Origin: Thuidium tamariscinum
Lineage: Eukaryota > Streptophyta > Bryopsida > Hypnales > Thuidiaceae
Length of the DNA stretch: 64,000 nucleotides
Reading direction: 5' to 3'
NCBI GenBank assembly: GCA_947034885.2
Contig: OX344749.2
Coordinates: 37,653,682-37,717,681 of the forward strand
The translations under genes and the position numbers were made by a program. The notes beneath the pieces were generated by a model. That model worked only from the letters and a program-made list of their open reading frames with translations, was not told the origin of the DNA and did no database searches. Below are positions 10,206 to 22,300 of the stretch, one piece after another; position 1 is the stretch's first letter, and each line of letters opens with the position of its first letter.

Positions 10206-12269
10206 GTGGACGAGTCGTGGATGTCATGGTATGACTTCGCAGATCACAGTGTTCCACACGAAACGCATCAGCAGACATCAGTTCCACTTCCCAGCGGTGA
10301 CAGTCCTCAAGCGGAGCTGCAGGAATCTTCTCTTCCGATGGCCCCATCGACATCACAATATCCGATCGCATTCAAAAGCAAGCGAGGAGCTTGTGCTGTA
10401 GCACGTCATCGCTCTGTTCAAGACGTTGATGGAAGTAGGCCTAACGTCGAACATATCGAAGCACAGCCCAATGAATCACAGCGTAGTACTCGGAAGCACA
10501 AGGTCTGTCCTAGTCCTACACGACCGCCGCGATCAGAGACTGAACCCCATCCTGATGCACCCTCAGTGGACGGTCGAACCGATGTGGCCGATGAGCGCTT
10601 TCCCGTGAATGCCACCACCGGAACTGTCGATGCAGATCAGCCTCGGCGACGTGGAACCGGTGTCTGCCAATCCGCAGCTGCTGCTCGACTAGCATTTGTA
10701 GAAGAGTTCAGTGCGACGCATTGGAGGATTTGGAGCATGGCCAGGTCCACGTTCATTGAGCAACCTCCACCATTCACGGGACCGACTCCAGGACCTAACT
10801 TTCCGATCAACCGCATGCCCAGTAAGACATCCTTGTTTGGACGATTTTGGAGTGATCTCACGCTGAATCGCATTTGCGCTGATAGTAATCGCTATGCTAG
10901 TGAGGTGCCAACAGGGAGGAACATGGCGATCGGAGGCAGGAAGTGGTGGCCCCTCAACAAAGAAGAGCTGAAGGCATTCTTAGCTGTGAACCTTCTCATG
11001 GGCATAAAACGTCTTCCAAATCATAGAAGCTACTGGAACAAGCGGAATGAGTTCTTGTATTGTCCAAGCATCTCTTCCATAATGTCATGCCGTCGTTATG
11101 AAGATGTCACACGTTGCCTTCACATTGTTGATGACACTGTACCAATGCAGGCAGGTGACGATGCAGAGTTTGACAGATTGAAAAAAATGCGGTGGTTGGT
11201 CACAGAGATGAAGCAGCGCTTCAAGAGCAATTGGCAGTTGCATCAAGAAGTTACTATAGATGAGACAATGGTGCCCTACAAAGGCAAGTACTGCCCTGTT
11301 AGACAGTACATGCCAAGAAAGCCAACAAAATGGGGCGTTAAAGTCTGGTGTCTTGCAGATGCACGTCAGAAGTACATTTTTGATTTTCAAATCTATACAG
11401 GATCCCAATTCAGGGAGTCGTTGAGCGGTGGTCTGAGTAGAGACGCCAAAACTGGCCATGACGTAGTCCTGCAATTGATGGAGGGTCTACATGGCAGGTC
11501 ACATGTGGTGACAACGGATAACTTCTTCACGTCAATAAAATTACTGTTGCAGCTGCGCTCTCTTGGCACGTACGGTGTCAGAACGGTGCGGAACAACCGA
11601 CTAGGCTTGCCGCCTTGCTTCCAAGACATGAAGCGTCTGTCAAAGGAACCTCAGGGGACCTTGCACTGGCGAATGCATGCGGTTGCTGCCATTGCTTGTG
11701 TTGTATTCGTAAATCGGAAGGCTGTGAAGATGTTATCTACATTCTACCCGCCCATTCCTACAGATGATGAACAATGGCCCACAGTTCCACGACGCATCGA
11801 TGGAGAAGTGCAGGACTTGGAGACCTCTCCAATTCATAAAGGGTACTCTGACTTCATGCGAGGGGTCGATGTTGCAGACCACCTACGCGGGAGTTACACA
11901 TGCCAGAGTCGTAGCCACAAGTGGTGGCACAAGATTTTCTTCTATCTTGTGGATACGTCAATTGTGAACTGCTACATTTTGCATAAAGTTGCTTCTGAGC
12001 AGCTTGGCAAGAATGCAATGTCACATATGCAATTTCAATTTCATCTTGCAGATGAGTTGAGCCGACCGTGGAGACAAGAACGAGGTGCTGTTTCACAGTT
12101 TCGGTTGTCGTCGCCAGGAGTGCATGTGCTCGTCCGTTCCGATCGTCAACGTCAGTGTCGATACTGTCGAGGTGTAGTTCGAACGAGCATGATGTGTCCT
12201 CAGTGTGGCGGCATCTTCCTTCATACCGGCGACTGTTTCCAACGAAGTCACTATGCTTTGAGGAGCTGA
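10206..12269 (+). CDS. piggyBac transposase (DDE_Tnp_1_7)
   Basis: Cut-and-paste transposase. The frame is open from just after the TAG at 10197; the first ATG is at 10221, giving 682 residues. Counting from 10206, the three catalytic aspartates lie in TIDETMVPYKGK (D352), VVTTDNFFTS (D438) and MRGVDVADHL (D555), in the order and spacing of the piggyBac D-D-D triad. Between the first two lies QYMPRKPTKWGVKVWCLAD, a family hallmark. The C terminus has a cysteine-rich RING/PHD-like domain (CRYC, then CPQCGG, then a last C and H near residues 654-683), as used for end binding. The coding region shows no internal stop and ends in TGA. It sits centrally between the element's TTAA-flanked ends and is probably catalytically intact. 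Confidence 0.93.
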   Translation: MDESWMSWYDFADHSVPHETHQQTSVPLPSGDSPQAELQESSLPMAPSTSQYPIAFKSKRGACAVARHRSVQDVDGSRPNVEHIEAQPNESQRSTRKHKVCPSPTRPPRSETEPHPDAPSVDGRTDVADERFPVNATTGTVDADQPRRRGTGVCQSAAAARLAFVEEFSATHWRIWSMARSTFIEQPPPFTGPTPGPNFPINRMPSKTSLFGRFWSDLTLNRICADSNRYASEVPTGRNMAIGGRKWWPLNKEELKAFLAVNLLMGIKRLPNHRSYWNKRNEFLYCPSISSIMSCRRYEDVTRCLHIVDDTVPMQAGDDAEFDRLKKMRWLVTEMKQRFKSNWQLHQEVTIDETMVPYKGKYCPVRQYMPRKPTKWGVKVWCLADARQKYIFDFQIYTGSQFRESLSGGLSRDAKTGHDVVLQLMEGLHGRSHVVTTDNFFTSIKLLLQLRSLGTYGVRTVRNNRLGLPPCFQDMKRLSKEPQGTLHWRMHAVAAIACVVFVNRKAVKMLSTFYPPIPTDDEQWPTVPRRIDGEVQDLETSPIHKGYSDFMRGVDVADHLRGSYTCQSRSHKWWHKIFFYLVDTSIVNCYILHKVASEQLGKNAMSHMQFQFHLADELSRPWRQERGAVSQFRLSSPGVHVLVRSDRQRQCRYCRGVVRTSMMCPQCGGIFLHTGDCFQRSHYALRS

Positions 12270-13734
12270 AGATTGCATTCCTGGGTAACATGGGTGCACT
12301 TTCACTGAGGGTATATCGAGTAGCAGTTCTGTAAAAAGTTTGTTGTAATTCTAGATATTTATCATGCAGCTTTTATTGGTAATTTTGCGTATACACCAAA
12401 TATAGTTTCACTTGTTGTTGCGGCACTTACAAGGCGTAGTGTAGGACGCTGGATTTGTTGCTTGGACGACTAAGCAAGCATAGTCTGTTGCTCGAAGTAG
12501 TGACTAAAGTTTTTCATAGTAACGCATGCATGGAATAGCTTCTGTTCTTCAGTATTGTCTCAGAGCCGACGGTGGTTGTTTTCTGCACAGTACAGCAGGA
12601 GGTTGTCACTGTGGAGGGTAGGATGTGCGGTGGTAGAAAGCGGAGATACTGTCCGGGGACAAAGTGTAGACACCGCCGTGCTCATGTCAATGCAGTTCTC
12701 AAACAGTCATCATCGAATGCAGTGAGGACGGGGTCTGGATTCACTTTACAGAAGTGGTGTAGTTTTTTGTATGACATGTAGGACGCTTGGCATTACTAGA
12801 GGTGGCCACAGTCAATATACTTGTGTGCACAGTGTAGGCGGTTTCAGTACTCACGGATGGCAATGATAGGAGTCATGGCCGGTTACAGAGGTGTGCACAT
12901 TGCGTTCACTGTGTAAAGTGTTTTCTTATAATAAAAAGTGCAGTTTCCATTATTTACAATTGCCTTTGGTATTAGGAACTCCGTGTCTGTTCTTCAGTGC
13001 CTTTGGTTATGAGGTGTGCCGTGTATCAAGTGCGGATCACAGTGCATGTAATCTCACATTCCTTTTGGTCGACACGTGAATGTGTCATGAGTCATCACAT
13101 TCCGAGCAGAGGAATATTTTATGGTAAAGAATTGTTTGTCAGCCACCGTCAGTGGGCATCTCCGACGTAAAATCGAGTGAAGCGGACATCATCTAAAGTG
13201 TCGTCTTCCAGACGGGCAAGCAAGTACCACCGAGACGGTCACTAGGGCAGACAGGAGTCACGGGCCTAACAAAGTCGTAATCACTGTTGTTGGTCACTTA
13301 CCTATATGCTCGAGACACAAAATTTCAGCACTCACAGGAATGGGTTCTCATTGCAAGGCCAATAATTCTCTGAACATGTTGCATGCGTGTGCTCTGATTA
13401 CATGTTAGAACAGAAGATGTTGTGGCGAACAGTTTCTATATTTTTCCAAATTTTTGTACATATCGCAAGTGCCCTAAAATTGCATTGAATTGAACTGTGA
13501 AGTTGCTGCCCGACGAAGTCAACGCCTTCGAAATTGCGGTCAAAGCTCATAACCTAAGCATCAAGGAACTCATTCATGCAACTGCTTCGTTCTGTGCAGT
13601 GCTGTGTGCTGTGCTTTTGAAATCATACGGTGAACTTCCTACATGCGTCCTCCAGTGCTGGGGAAAAGGAGGCCGAACATTTCCCTGTTTGAGGCCCTCT
13701 TTCAGCCTTCCAGATGGACCGACCCCATTAAGGG
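12270..13734. other. piggyBac 3' region
   Basis: Non-coding region from the transposase stop to the right terminal repeat. An AATAAA at about 12930 could serve polyadenylation. Short frames have no recognisable features. Confidence 0.4.
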
Positions 13735-13938
13735 TTAAAAAGGCAAAGTGTTTTTAAAATAAAATAGGGATGATAATATGGATGATTTTTCCGCTTTATG
13801 CCGTTTATGGTAAAATAGGGACTCTTTTAATGTTGCCAAGTAATGATTACAAGTAATTGATAGCCCCCCTAAAAATACCCCACCGCCGCACGTGGGTCCC
13901 CCAAATATACAAGAAGTGTCCTCCCCGGGGTTATGAGC

Positions 13939-15752
13939 AAATTTTAGAGAGGGGTTAAAGGGATTTTTTTGACATTTTCAAACATTCTCTTAATTTTGTC
14001 CATAACTTTTTTGTGGAGACTCAAAATTACAAATAAATTTTTGGATATGAAAGTTAGATTGATTCATCATCTTTTTTTAGTAAAATTATTTTGAAAAGAA
14101 TTATTCTATTATGCCAAAACATGGTCTAAAATTCTACATTAAACATAATTCCATCATTTTTACAATGAGTGGTCAAGCTCTCATCTTCAAATTATCTTGT
14201 ATCCATTGAGGGTTCATGAAAGACAATAGATTTCAATATAAAAATAGCCTCTCCATCCTTGATTCTCACTAAATGTTAATATTGAAAATCCTCTACTTTG
14301 ACATCAATTTATTATTGAAGGTAGGTTGTCTTTTGACTTTATTATGGACTTCCTAAGACTAAAAAATACACATTTTTTTTATTTTACAATAACTTGATCA
14401 AATAATTTCTACAAAATTTGAAATTTTTTTTCAATACTCTTAAAAATAATTATTTTTTGCCAATCTTGCCCTAAGGCTACAATAGTACTAAAAATATATT
14501 ATTGCAAAATAAATACAATATTGCAATAGGTCTCTTTCAATCAAGACATTAGATCCTACAATAAAAAATGGGCCATCTAATGTTGTGCGTTGGCTCCAGC
14601 CACGATCCAAGGGCAAGGTTGGTCCACCTTCAATGTAGGTAGTGCTACATGATTTGCAACAAAAGGCCATCACGGACTAACCAAGCAGCCCATTGACAAA
14701 GAAAGAGTCTACAAACCAAAAGGTGAACATTAAATTTTGAATAGACATCTTGCCTTTTGCCTTTTGGTAATGGAATGTGCAAAATAGAGAGAAAATTAAT
14801 GCATTATCTTGCTCCATATCCATGATCATTTCTTCCTATTTTTGCTAGTTTAGTTGCATTTTCTATGGTTTTCTTATGCTGCAATGTCAAGTGTAGTTTT
14901 GATTAGATTTTGTTTTGTTTATGCTACAATGCCTTTTTTGCTTAGGATTTAGGGTATGCACTTGCATTTGTTTTGGTGTTGTTGTGGTTTGATGTAGTGC
15001 TCGTGGTCGTTTCTTTTGTTGTGTCTTCTTTGCACCTTCTATGTAACCAGCTCCTTTACACATAGTTAAGGCCTTCTAGTCTTTGCTTTAAGTCTCTTTT
15101 GTTGGTTGTATTTTGTTTTTGGTGAATTTTTTTTCGGATTAGGATTTGGTGTGCATTGAAAGGATCATATTGTAGGCTTTAAGTTTGCTTCACAATTATC
15201 TACCATTGCCACACCTCTTTCATTGGTATAGGATAGTCATCTTTGCCACAAATGTCTCAAATTTGAGTTCAATCATAGGATTTAGGGTTTAGGGTTTTAA
15301 TTCTCATTCTAGTTTTGTTATGGCGTAGTCGACTTCATTAATTCCAACAATGAGGCTTAGTTGGACAAAGAGGAGTTTGGAAACCAGGAGCCTTAGCTTG
15401 GACTTTAGATGTGACAAGGAGTTCAAGAAGGAGGTAGAGGACAAATTGTCAAAGAAGTTTGTTGAAGCCAAGAATGCTCATATGTTGCAAGACAAGAAGA
15501 TAGAAGCAAGCACTACTCAAGCAAAGAAGGAGACCTCGGGGGCAAGGGGGAGGAGCAATAGCAGTAGAAAATTACGTGCAAACAAATGATAGGGTGCTTA
15601 GAAAACATTTAAGATAAAAATTACAATTTGTTTTTATACTATTGGGTACAAAAAATGCCATGCCATGTCTTATAACTACTATAGGGTATAGAAAATAGGT
15701 TCAATTAGAAAAAAATTATATCTAAGATACCTCCCTTTTTATTCTTTTTTGG
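13939..15752. other. AT-rich region between MITE copies; no supported gene
   Basis: Mostly AT-rich. A lysine-rich frame of about 79 codons (15350-15589) has no recognisable domain. At 15281-15297 there are 2.5 copies of TTTAGGG, too few to call a telomeric block. Confidence 0.4.
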
Positions 15753-15761
15753 GGCCAAAAG

Positions 15762-16644
15762 CTCGGGTAGATCACTTTCCACATTTACAAAACCACATGT
15801 GGCTTAATATAGCATAGAATTTATTGTTTCAAGGTAAAATTTATAAAGGATTTACAAATAAAGTAGGGGATTTTCAAAATGAAAGATGCATTATAAGTAA
15901 AATAGGTAGCTAAAAAATCTCAAGTATTAAAAAAATTTATATATAATTTAAGGACTAGAGATTAGGATCTTGGAAATTGTATTTAGTAGGTTCAATTTTA
16001 TTTAGAGCTCATTTAGGGTCTAGGATTTTGGATTTTAGGATTTAAGTTCTATGGTATGTGAAAGACAATGCCTTTTGTTCTTTTGAATGGTGTGCTCAAA
16101 ATTGATTCTTGTTTAGAACCCATAGGTGACATTTTCTCATTTTTTGAAACATTGCAATCTCTCTAAACCGTGATTCTATTGTTTCCCTTTCATGCATTGT
16201 CAAACTATGTTTTTCATGCATTGCAAAAGTTCTTGTACATTCAGTTTTTAGATTTTCATGTATTACAAGTGATAAAATTGTCATACTAGTTTACTTGATT
16301 GAATTCTATGTACAAAAAAAGGATGTGATAACGGAAAAGAATATTGAGTCAAGTAAACATGCCAACTTTTCATGCAAATTTCTTTAATCTTCTCTCTAAC
16401 TTTCTTACTTTTAACTTTTCTTCAATTCACTTTTTTTCCTTACAAAGAAAATATCCTAGAAAAAAACACTTTCACCTACATAATATATGTAAGTATAGGA
16501 TATTATAATATAGGACATTTTCACAAATTATGTAATTATAGGGGACCATTTATTTGAGTCTTTGAGGAAAATAGCCCCCCAAAAAATACCCCTTGCTGCA
16601 CGGAGGGGGGGGGGTATGAAACATACAAAGAATGATCTACCCAA
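15762..16644. mobile_element. Diverged Mutator-like MITE, 883 bp
   Basis: Flanked by a perfect 9-bp duplication GGCCAAAAG (15753-15761 and 16645-16653). Ends are CTCGGGTAGATCACTTTCC and, in reverse complement, TTGGGTAGATCATTCTTTG. The interior next to each end resembles the 300-bp MITE copies: on the left a GGCTTAATATAGCAT block, GTAAAATTTATAA and AAGTAGGGGATT; on the right ATAGCCCCCCAAAAAATACC. It is therefore an older or different member of the same family. No coding capacity seen. Confidence 0.75.
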
Positions 16645-16653
16645 GGCCAAAAG

Positions 16654-16964
16654 TATTAAATGTTGGTATCTTGTGAGTGGCATAATCAAAGTGTTCAATA
16701 AATTCATAGACTTTACTAATTTTTATAGTAGATGTTACTTGGCTTTAGATGGGTGTCGTTTAATTTTAGAATGTTGGTGGCTTAAGATTCTATATCCTAT
16801 GTTTGTTGTTGTGGTTATTCTATTTAGGCCCACTCTATTTGGTTTAGGATTCACTTGTTGATATCTTCACGAATTGAAGGTTTTGGGGAAGGTTGAGGAT
16901 TTTAGCTTAGGGCTTAGAGGATGATGGCCTTGAATTTAGGGTTTGTGGTGGGCAATAAGGAAAC
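16654..16964. other. Short spacer between MITE and CACTA element
   Basis: No gene or repeat recognised. It ends in the TAC at 16965-16967 that is duplicated at the far end of the CACTA element. Confidence 0.4.
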
Positions 16965-16967
16965 TAC

Positions 16968-17105
16968 CACTAGTAGAAAATGCTGATCCAATTAACAAAA
17001 AAGTGACAGTTTTTTGTTAGCTTGGGTACCTTAACGACCACTTTCACAAACACTGTTAGTTTTTGTTAATTCAATTATATAAACTCACAAAATTTTGTTA
17101 ATTTT
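16968..17105. repeat. CACTA left terminal and subterminal repeats
   Basis: After the CACTA terminus come AATTAACAAAAAAG (about 16989), TTTTTTGTTAGC (about 17011), TTTTTGTTAATTC (about 17067) and TTTTGTTAATTTTGG (about 17092). They form inverted and direct copies of one motif. They are likely binding sites for the element's own TnpA-like protein, by analogy with En/Spm. Confidence 0.7.
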
Positions 17106-19367
17106 GGCATTGAGTACTTTCTGCTGAAGGAGGCAGAATTACATGTTCCATGCATGTCTCACATCAGATCATTGGTTTGAAAAAATTCAGCTTTCTTAAT
17201 TACTATATCTTCATATGTCCTCACTGTAATTGGTTCCCTTGTACACATTCCTGAATCATTCATATTTGAAATGCAGGAGACATGTGGCTCCTCAGCAATA
17301 ATTCATGGTCTCACATCCCCTAATGAGGGAAAATTCCATCACACTTGCAATGCATAGAACAAAATTACTGTAATAGAAGAGAATAATGAAATTACAATTT
17401 CTAAATGAAAAAAGAACTAAGTGCCAACATGTACCACTTCAAACTTCAGAAGGCGTTCCTGTAGCAAATTACATTTCCTCCTACAGCCTATAATAATTAA
17501 GACACCTAAGCATTTGGAAGACTCTCTTCTACCCTTCTCCTCCCTCTAGTGAGCACTGAACCATCTGCAGTTCTTCTAGTACAAACAATTGCCATTGTGT
17601 ATTACATTTGTGACTATGTAACCATTCCCAATTTCCATGATTTCTGCCTTCATTTCACATAAACATAACAACTGCCCTTCACTACAGCATTCACCCATCC
17701 TACCTACATATTCATAAAATCAGTCGCAAATAAGGTACTCCGTTCTTTCAAGTGGATATGATAAAAAATATTCCCTACACCCAGCCCTGCCTTCTCTTCT
17801 CAGGCTTCCCACCGTATCCAGTAGTACCAACAGTAGTTAATTTCTCTTTCATTACCTACAAAAGAGAGCACACAAATGTTTGTTAGCTTCTGAGAATACT
17901 AAGTCATGTATTCAATGACTTGTTTTTAAAATAAGGTCAGCTTCACTTCAATCATCCACATGATATCTCCCTACATGAATTTGAATGTAAGGTAGGTGGC
18001 TCGAATTCAGACCCTGTCTCTGAAAGCGATCTGGTAGATTTTGCCTCTAACATGTACCAGAAGTGTACATTTCAGGAGGGGGTCGCTTTTAGAAACCACT
18101 GTGTTTTCAACTTCAAAAATTCATAACTAATTCCATGAAGGTCCAAAAAATATGAAACGACTTGGGTTGGATGCCAATTCCATCATTCTTCCCAGGAAAA
18201 TTTACTGAAAACTGTTTAAAGTGCTTTAAGGTCTCCCAAATTGCGAATCAGCTCTTAAAGGGACGGTTTCTGAGCCACCTACCTTACTTCCTGTTCTTTT
18301 TCCCACAGGCTACATAACACTGCACTTAATACGAGTGACTACTAACATTCTTCCATATAAATCTCTATGCACAATTCTCTATTACATGTTCTCCTTCACC
18401 TAAACACTTCACACCTGTCAATCAATACATACACAAACAAAGTTAGGGTAATCTGTCTCCTATAGCTTCACTTCAAAGTTTGATTCCTAATAAAAACTAA
18501 GCTACATCCTCCTATGACATTTTTTTAATTTCTTAACAGGAAAATGAGGGAAGTACAATGTCCTCCTTCATAATTGACTTCATTTTCTGTGGTTCACGAG
18601 GTCTCAATACAGTAGTCAAAATTGCCTGGCATCTTTGAAGGTCTACATGTACAATTGGAGTCAATCATTTCCTTCCAAATTCTGAACAGGAATGTTAATG
18701 TGGGAATCTCCCAACTATACTCCACCATTCTGTGCCTTGGATTTCATTAAGTTTTCTTGCAAGACTCATCGGATACTTAATTAAAGTTTCCATGGAAGTC
18801 TCATCGGGGACTTTTATTCTTTCCTAGGACAGTATTTCACATCGACTCAGAACATACACAATACAGAACAAAAAAATTCATGCTATGCTCTCTTCCTGAA
18901 ACTACTTCCCTGATAAAATGAGAATGTTCTTCCTCAATTATGAGTACACCCTAGTGGAAGCTTCACTTCAATGTCCTATCTGTTTCCAATGTCCTGGTTC
19001 TGTCATTGTTCACATGGTATTTTCACTGCATGTTGAAATTAATGCATTTCTTATGGATAACATGAAGAAACACTTTTTGAATACATCACTGCCTTCTTTG
19101 AAAACAACTACAAGAATAAATGAACCTCAAACATTTTTACGCTGCTGTGCTCAATTCATATTGCACTAACAGAATAGTCATTGGGCTTCCTGTTCTATTA
19201 CTTTTACTTCCAAATTCCTGTTCTCTAGACTAATTTCTCTTCTTTGGGGTTTTTTACTTCTAATGTACACAACATCAATTACTTCTATTCGTTCTGTGAG
19301 CTCCCAAACCTCTCACCGGAAAAAAAAAAAAAAATTTTAAAAACAAAACAAACTAACCTGTTCTTCC
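17106..19367. other. CACTA region downstream of TNP2
   Basis: 3' non-coding region of TNP2. No domain-bearing frame was found on either strand. It contains a 300-bp MITE at 17987-18286. Confidence 0.4.
17987..18286. mobile_element. MITE, 300 bp, with 15-bp inverted ends
   Basis: The block starts GTAAGGTAGGTGGCTC and ends in the exact complement GAGCCACCTACCTTAC. With a TA target duplication the element would be AGGTAGG...CCTACCT, which fits a Stowaway or Tc1/mariner-type MITE. The interior is non-coding. Family is uncertain because the duplication is only 2 bp. Confidence 0.65.
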
Positions 19368-22300
19368 TTACTCTTCATCTTCTGAAGATTCACCAATGTC
19401 CCGGTCGAACATAGGACCGTTGTCAGCTGCCACGTCGTTGAAAACTTCATGCATTTGAATGTTTCTTCCTCCCACATTTGGATTCGGATATGCATCTGCT
19501 ACATGAGTTGGCTCACGAAGGCCCTCAAAATCCACATTTCTTCCCATAGCAAACAATTCTGGCTCTTCACCCTCATCCACTTCACCATCAACTCTATGCC
19601 CTCTAACTTCAGTTCGTAGAACCACTTTCCACCCAGGTTCATCTTCATCATCCGAAAAGAATACCTGCTGACAATGAATTGGAAAAGCCAAAGACTCATA
19701 GCCAAAAGGTACAAGGGAGTTGAAATTGGCCATGGTAAAACCCCATTGATCTTTTTTGATTGTTGCATTCCTCCCCCTGTAGTTTGCCTTCACCCATTCA
19801 CAAACTAGAAGCACGACACAATGTCTTCCATAGTTCAATTCCACGATCTCTGAAATTTGCCCTATGTATTCAAGGTCTGCATTCACAACATTCTGATCTT
19901 GCCTTCCCGAACGACACGGTTGTCGAAAAATTGCAGCTACTCCTGAGTCACAAGTGCTATTCGAGTTGCCTTCTGCGCTCTTCACTCGAAAGTGATATCC
20001 ATATGCATACATGCTTCTGAACCTCCGGGCTTGTAGTGAAGGCAATTTAGAGGAGTCCTCCACATCTTCTGGAACTCTTAACCCTCCTTGAATTGCATTT
20101 TCTACTTCCATTTGAAGCCACTCTGAAAATATGGGAAGTTCTTCCATCCCAGGTGGAAATGGTGCCCCTCTTCTACCACTCCTGTGCGAATGTCGCCTTC
20201 GGAATTCTGTTCTGGCATTTGACCTATCCTGCCACATCTGTTGGTACCTCCTGTAATGCAATACACAGTTGTCATTGTACCCTTAATTACTTGAAGTCAA
20301 TCAAAAAATATAATTGTCCCCATCCTCTGCAAATTAGCCTATTCACTTACCTAAATCGACACACTCCAGAATTTGAAACTATATTAGCCCTCAGTTCCAG
20401 AAAATGGGCCTCCTGTGCATTGAAATTTTAAAGACACGCTCTTCCAACAGAAAGGAACAATTCTCTTTCTAGTGATCCATTATTCATGAGTACACGTAAA
20501 TATCACACATTGCACTTCAGTTCTTGAACTAAAGTAAATCCATATTCCACATTGCATGCTGCAGTGCTGCACTTAATAACAACCTAAATAGGCCTACTTC
20601 GTCTTTCAATAAAACTTGGGAAGTCACTTCCCCTTCTTCTGTCCAATTAGCAACCTTGCTATTCACCTTTTACACTCATGAATTACTGAACATCAAGTTA
20701 CATGAACTTCGAACTCGTAATGGCTTGTACTGCACATATTTCTCCATTACCCTATGAATGCTTCATATATATATTTTCCATTTAAAACCGTATCGTGAAA
20801 AATGGAAACTGTCCACATTCTTAGTTTACAGAACTTCTGAGGTGAATTACTGTACAGTGAAACGTGTGCTTCCCTGTTCATTCTTTCATGTCTTATTCGC
20901 CATCATACTACTTCCACTTAAATCACCTATACAACAGCTTCCCTATTCACAATGATGAAGTGCATAACAAAAAACAAAGAAATACTAAACATGAATTACT
21001 ATAAGCAAATGAAGTCAACACATCACTCCTCCACTTGCCCTAGTTACTATTCCCTTCCATCAAGTTCACTAATGGACTACCATTTGTCACTTTGAATCTA
21101 GAAATAAAATCTATCATGTTGTTCCCATATAACTTATTCCTGTTTTTCAAATAAAATGACAGAAACATAGTTTACTGTAAATCATTAAAACTAACTTCAG
21201 CTTCCAGGTTATTTTACACTGTCTTCCCCATATACACATGGCTCTTCCAATTTGAAGGACGATTACAATATTCACCCTTTCAGTACCAGGATTTTTTCAT
21301 AATTAGAAAAACAAAATGGAATCTGGAACATCTCCTATAAACCTTCTTCATTTTTCCCTTCATTAATTACCTCAGCTTTAATTATTCTTTTCAAAATTCA
21401 TTCTCAACCATTTCACCTTTGCATGTACCTGTTACTGTCCCTTACCAGATCATACAACAGTATTTGAATTTTGTGGTTCACTCAGTACTAGTTCCACAGC
21501 TTCTGAAAGCACAATAAATTCACTTACAATAACTGCTAAGGAATTCCACATCAATGACTCTCCTAAAATTACATGTGCAGCTTCATGGAATATGATAATA
21601 TCCAATACTATGAAATTTCACAATTATATTTTTAAAAAATAATGCAATCAAGAAAGTAAGGCAAAACAAACAAACAAAAATTCCCTTATTCTTCTGATGT
21701 TACCTCATAAAATTCAGTACACACCACCTTCAATTAAACTCTAGAAAGAAGCAATGCACTGGAAACAAATACATCACTTATTAATAGAAAAACAATAATG
21801 ACCTAGCCCAAAACTTCTTTGTTAGGCTGATACTTACTCGCGATATGGTTGAATGTGAGTGCCATTGTCCAACACGAACTCATGCATTGCTTGCCTCAAT
21901 TCCTCTGACAATAACCTCAGCTTCCCCTTCCCTTCTAAGATTTCATCAACCATTGTTGGGTCCTCCTTGTCATCCCAGACTCTTCTGGATGTCAGGTTGT
22001 AGTCTGCCATATATTCCGTGATGAACCCCAGGGCTTCCTCTGTTTGATAACCTTGCGCTATACTCCCTTCTGGTTTTGCAAGATTTCTTACATATCCTTT
22101 TAATGTCTTGAAGTACTGTTCATACGGGTACATCCACCTTGTATGAACTGGTCCGTATAAAAAAAGCTCTTCCACTAAGTGGTGTGGCATATGTGACATG
22201 ATGTCAAAAAAAGAAGGAGGCATCTCTTTCTCCAACAGACACATAGTTTCTGCTGAATCTTCAGTCAGCTGCTCCTTCTCATCAACATCCACTGTTTTGG

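Larger units (their letters stand above)
7617..13734 (+). mobile_element. piggyBac transposon, 6,118 bp, nested in a MITE
   Basis: The element is flanked by TTAA at 7613-7616 and 13735-13738. Ends are CCCTTAAGCGGGT on the left and, in reverse complement, CCCTTAATGGGGT on the right, a 7-bp perfect core plus GGGT. The empty counterpart at 34981-35000 reads GGGACATTAAAAAGGCAAAG, so removing the element and one TTAA restores the uninterrupted repeat. The piggyBac transposase gene lies inside. piggyBac elements move by cut and paste at TTAA sites and can excise precisely. Confidence 0.92.
7502..13929. mobile_element. Mutator-like MITE (about 306 bp) split by a piggyBac insertion
   Basis: The MITE halves are 7502-7616 and 13735-13929. 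Joined, with one TTAA removed, they give 306 bp. They align along their length with the uninterrupted copy at 34874-35170 (297 bp); the 9-bp difference is a small duplication at GCCGTTTATG near 13800. Ends are TAGGGGAGGACACTT on the left and the complement of CCCGGGGAGGACACTT on the right. GTTATGAGC flanks both sides. It is non-coding and would depend on a transposase elsewhere. Confidence 0.85.

Noticed and set aside
15281-15297. TTTAGGG repeats resembling plant telomere sequence
   Set aside because: Only about 2.5 units in an A/T-rich context; too short to call an interstitial telomere block.
15350-15589. Lysine-rich frame of 79 codons
   Set aside because: No domain, no splice sites linking it to anything, and it lies among AT-rich repeats.
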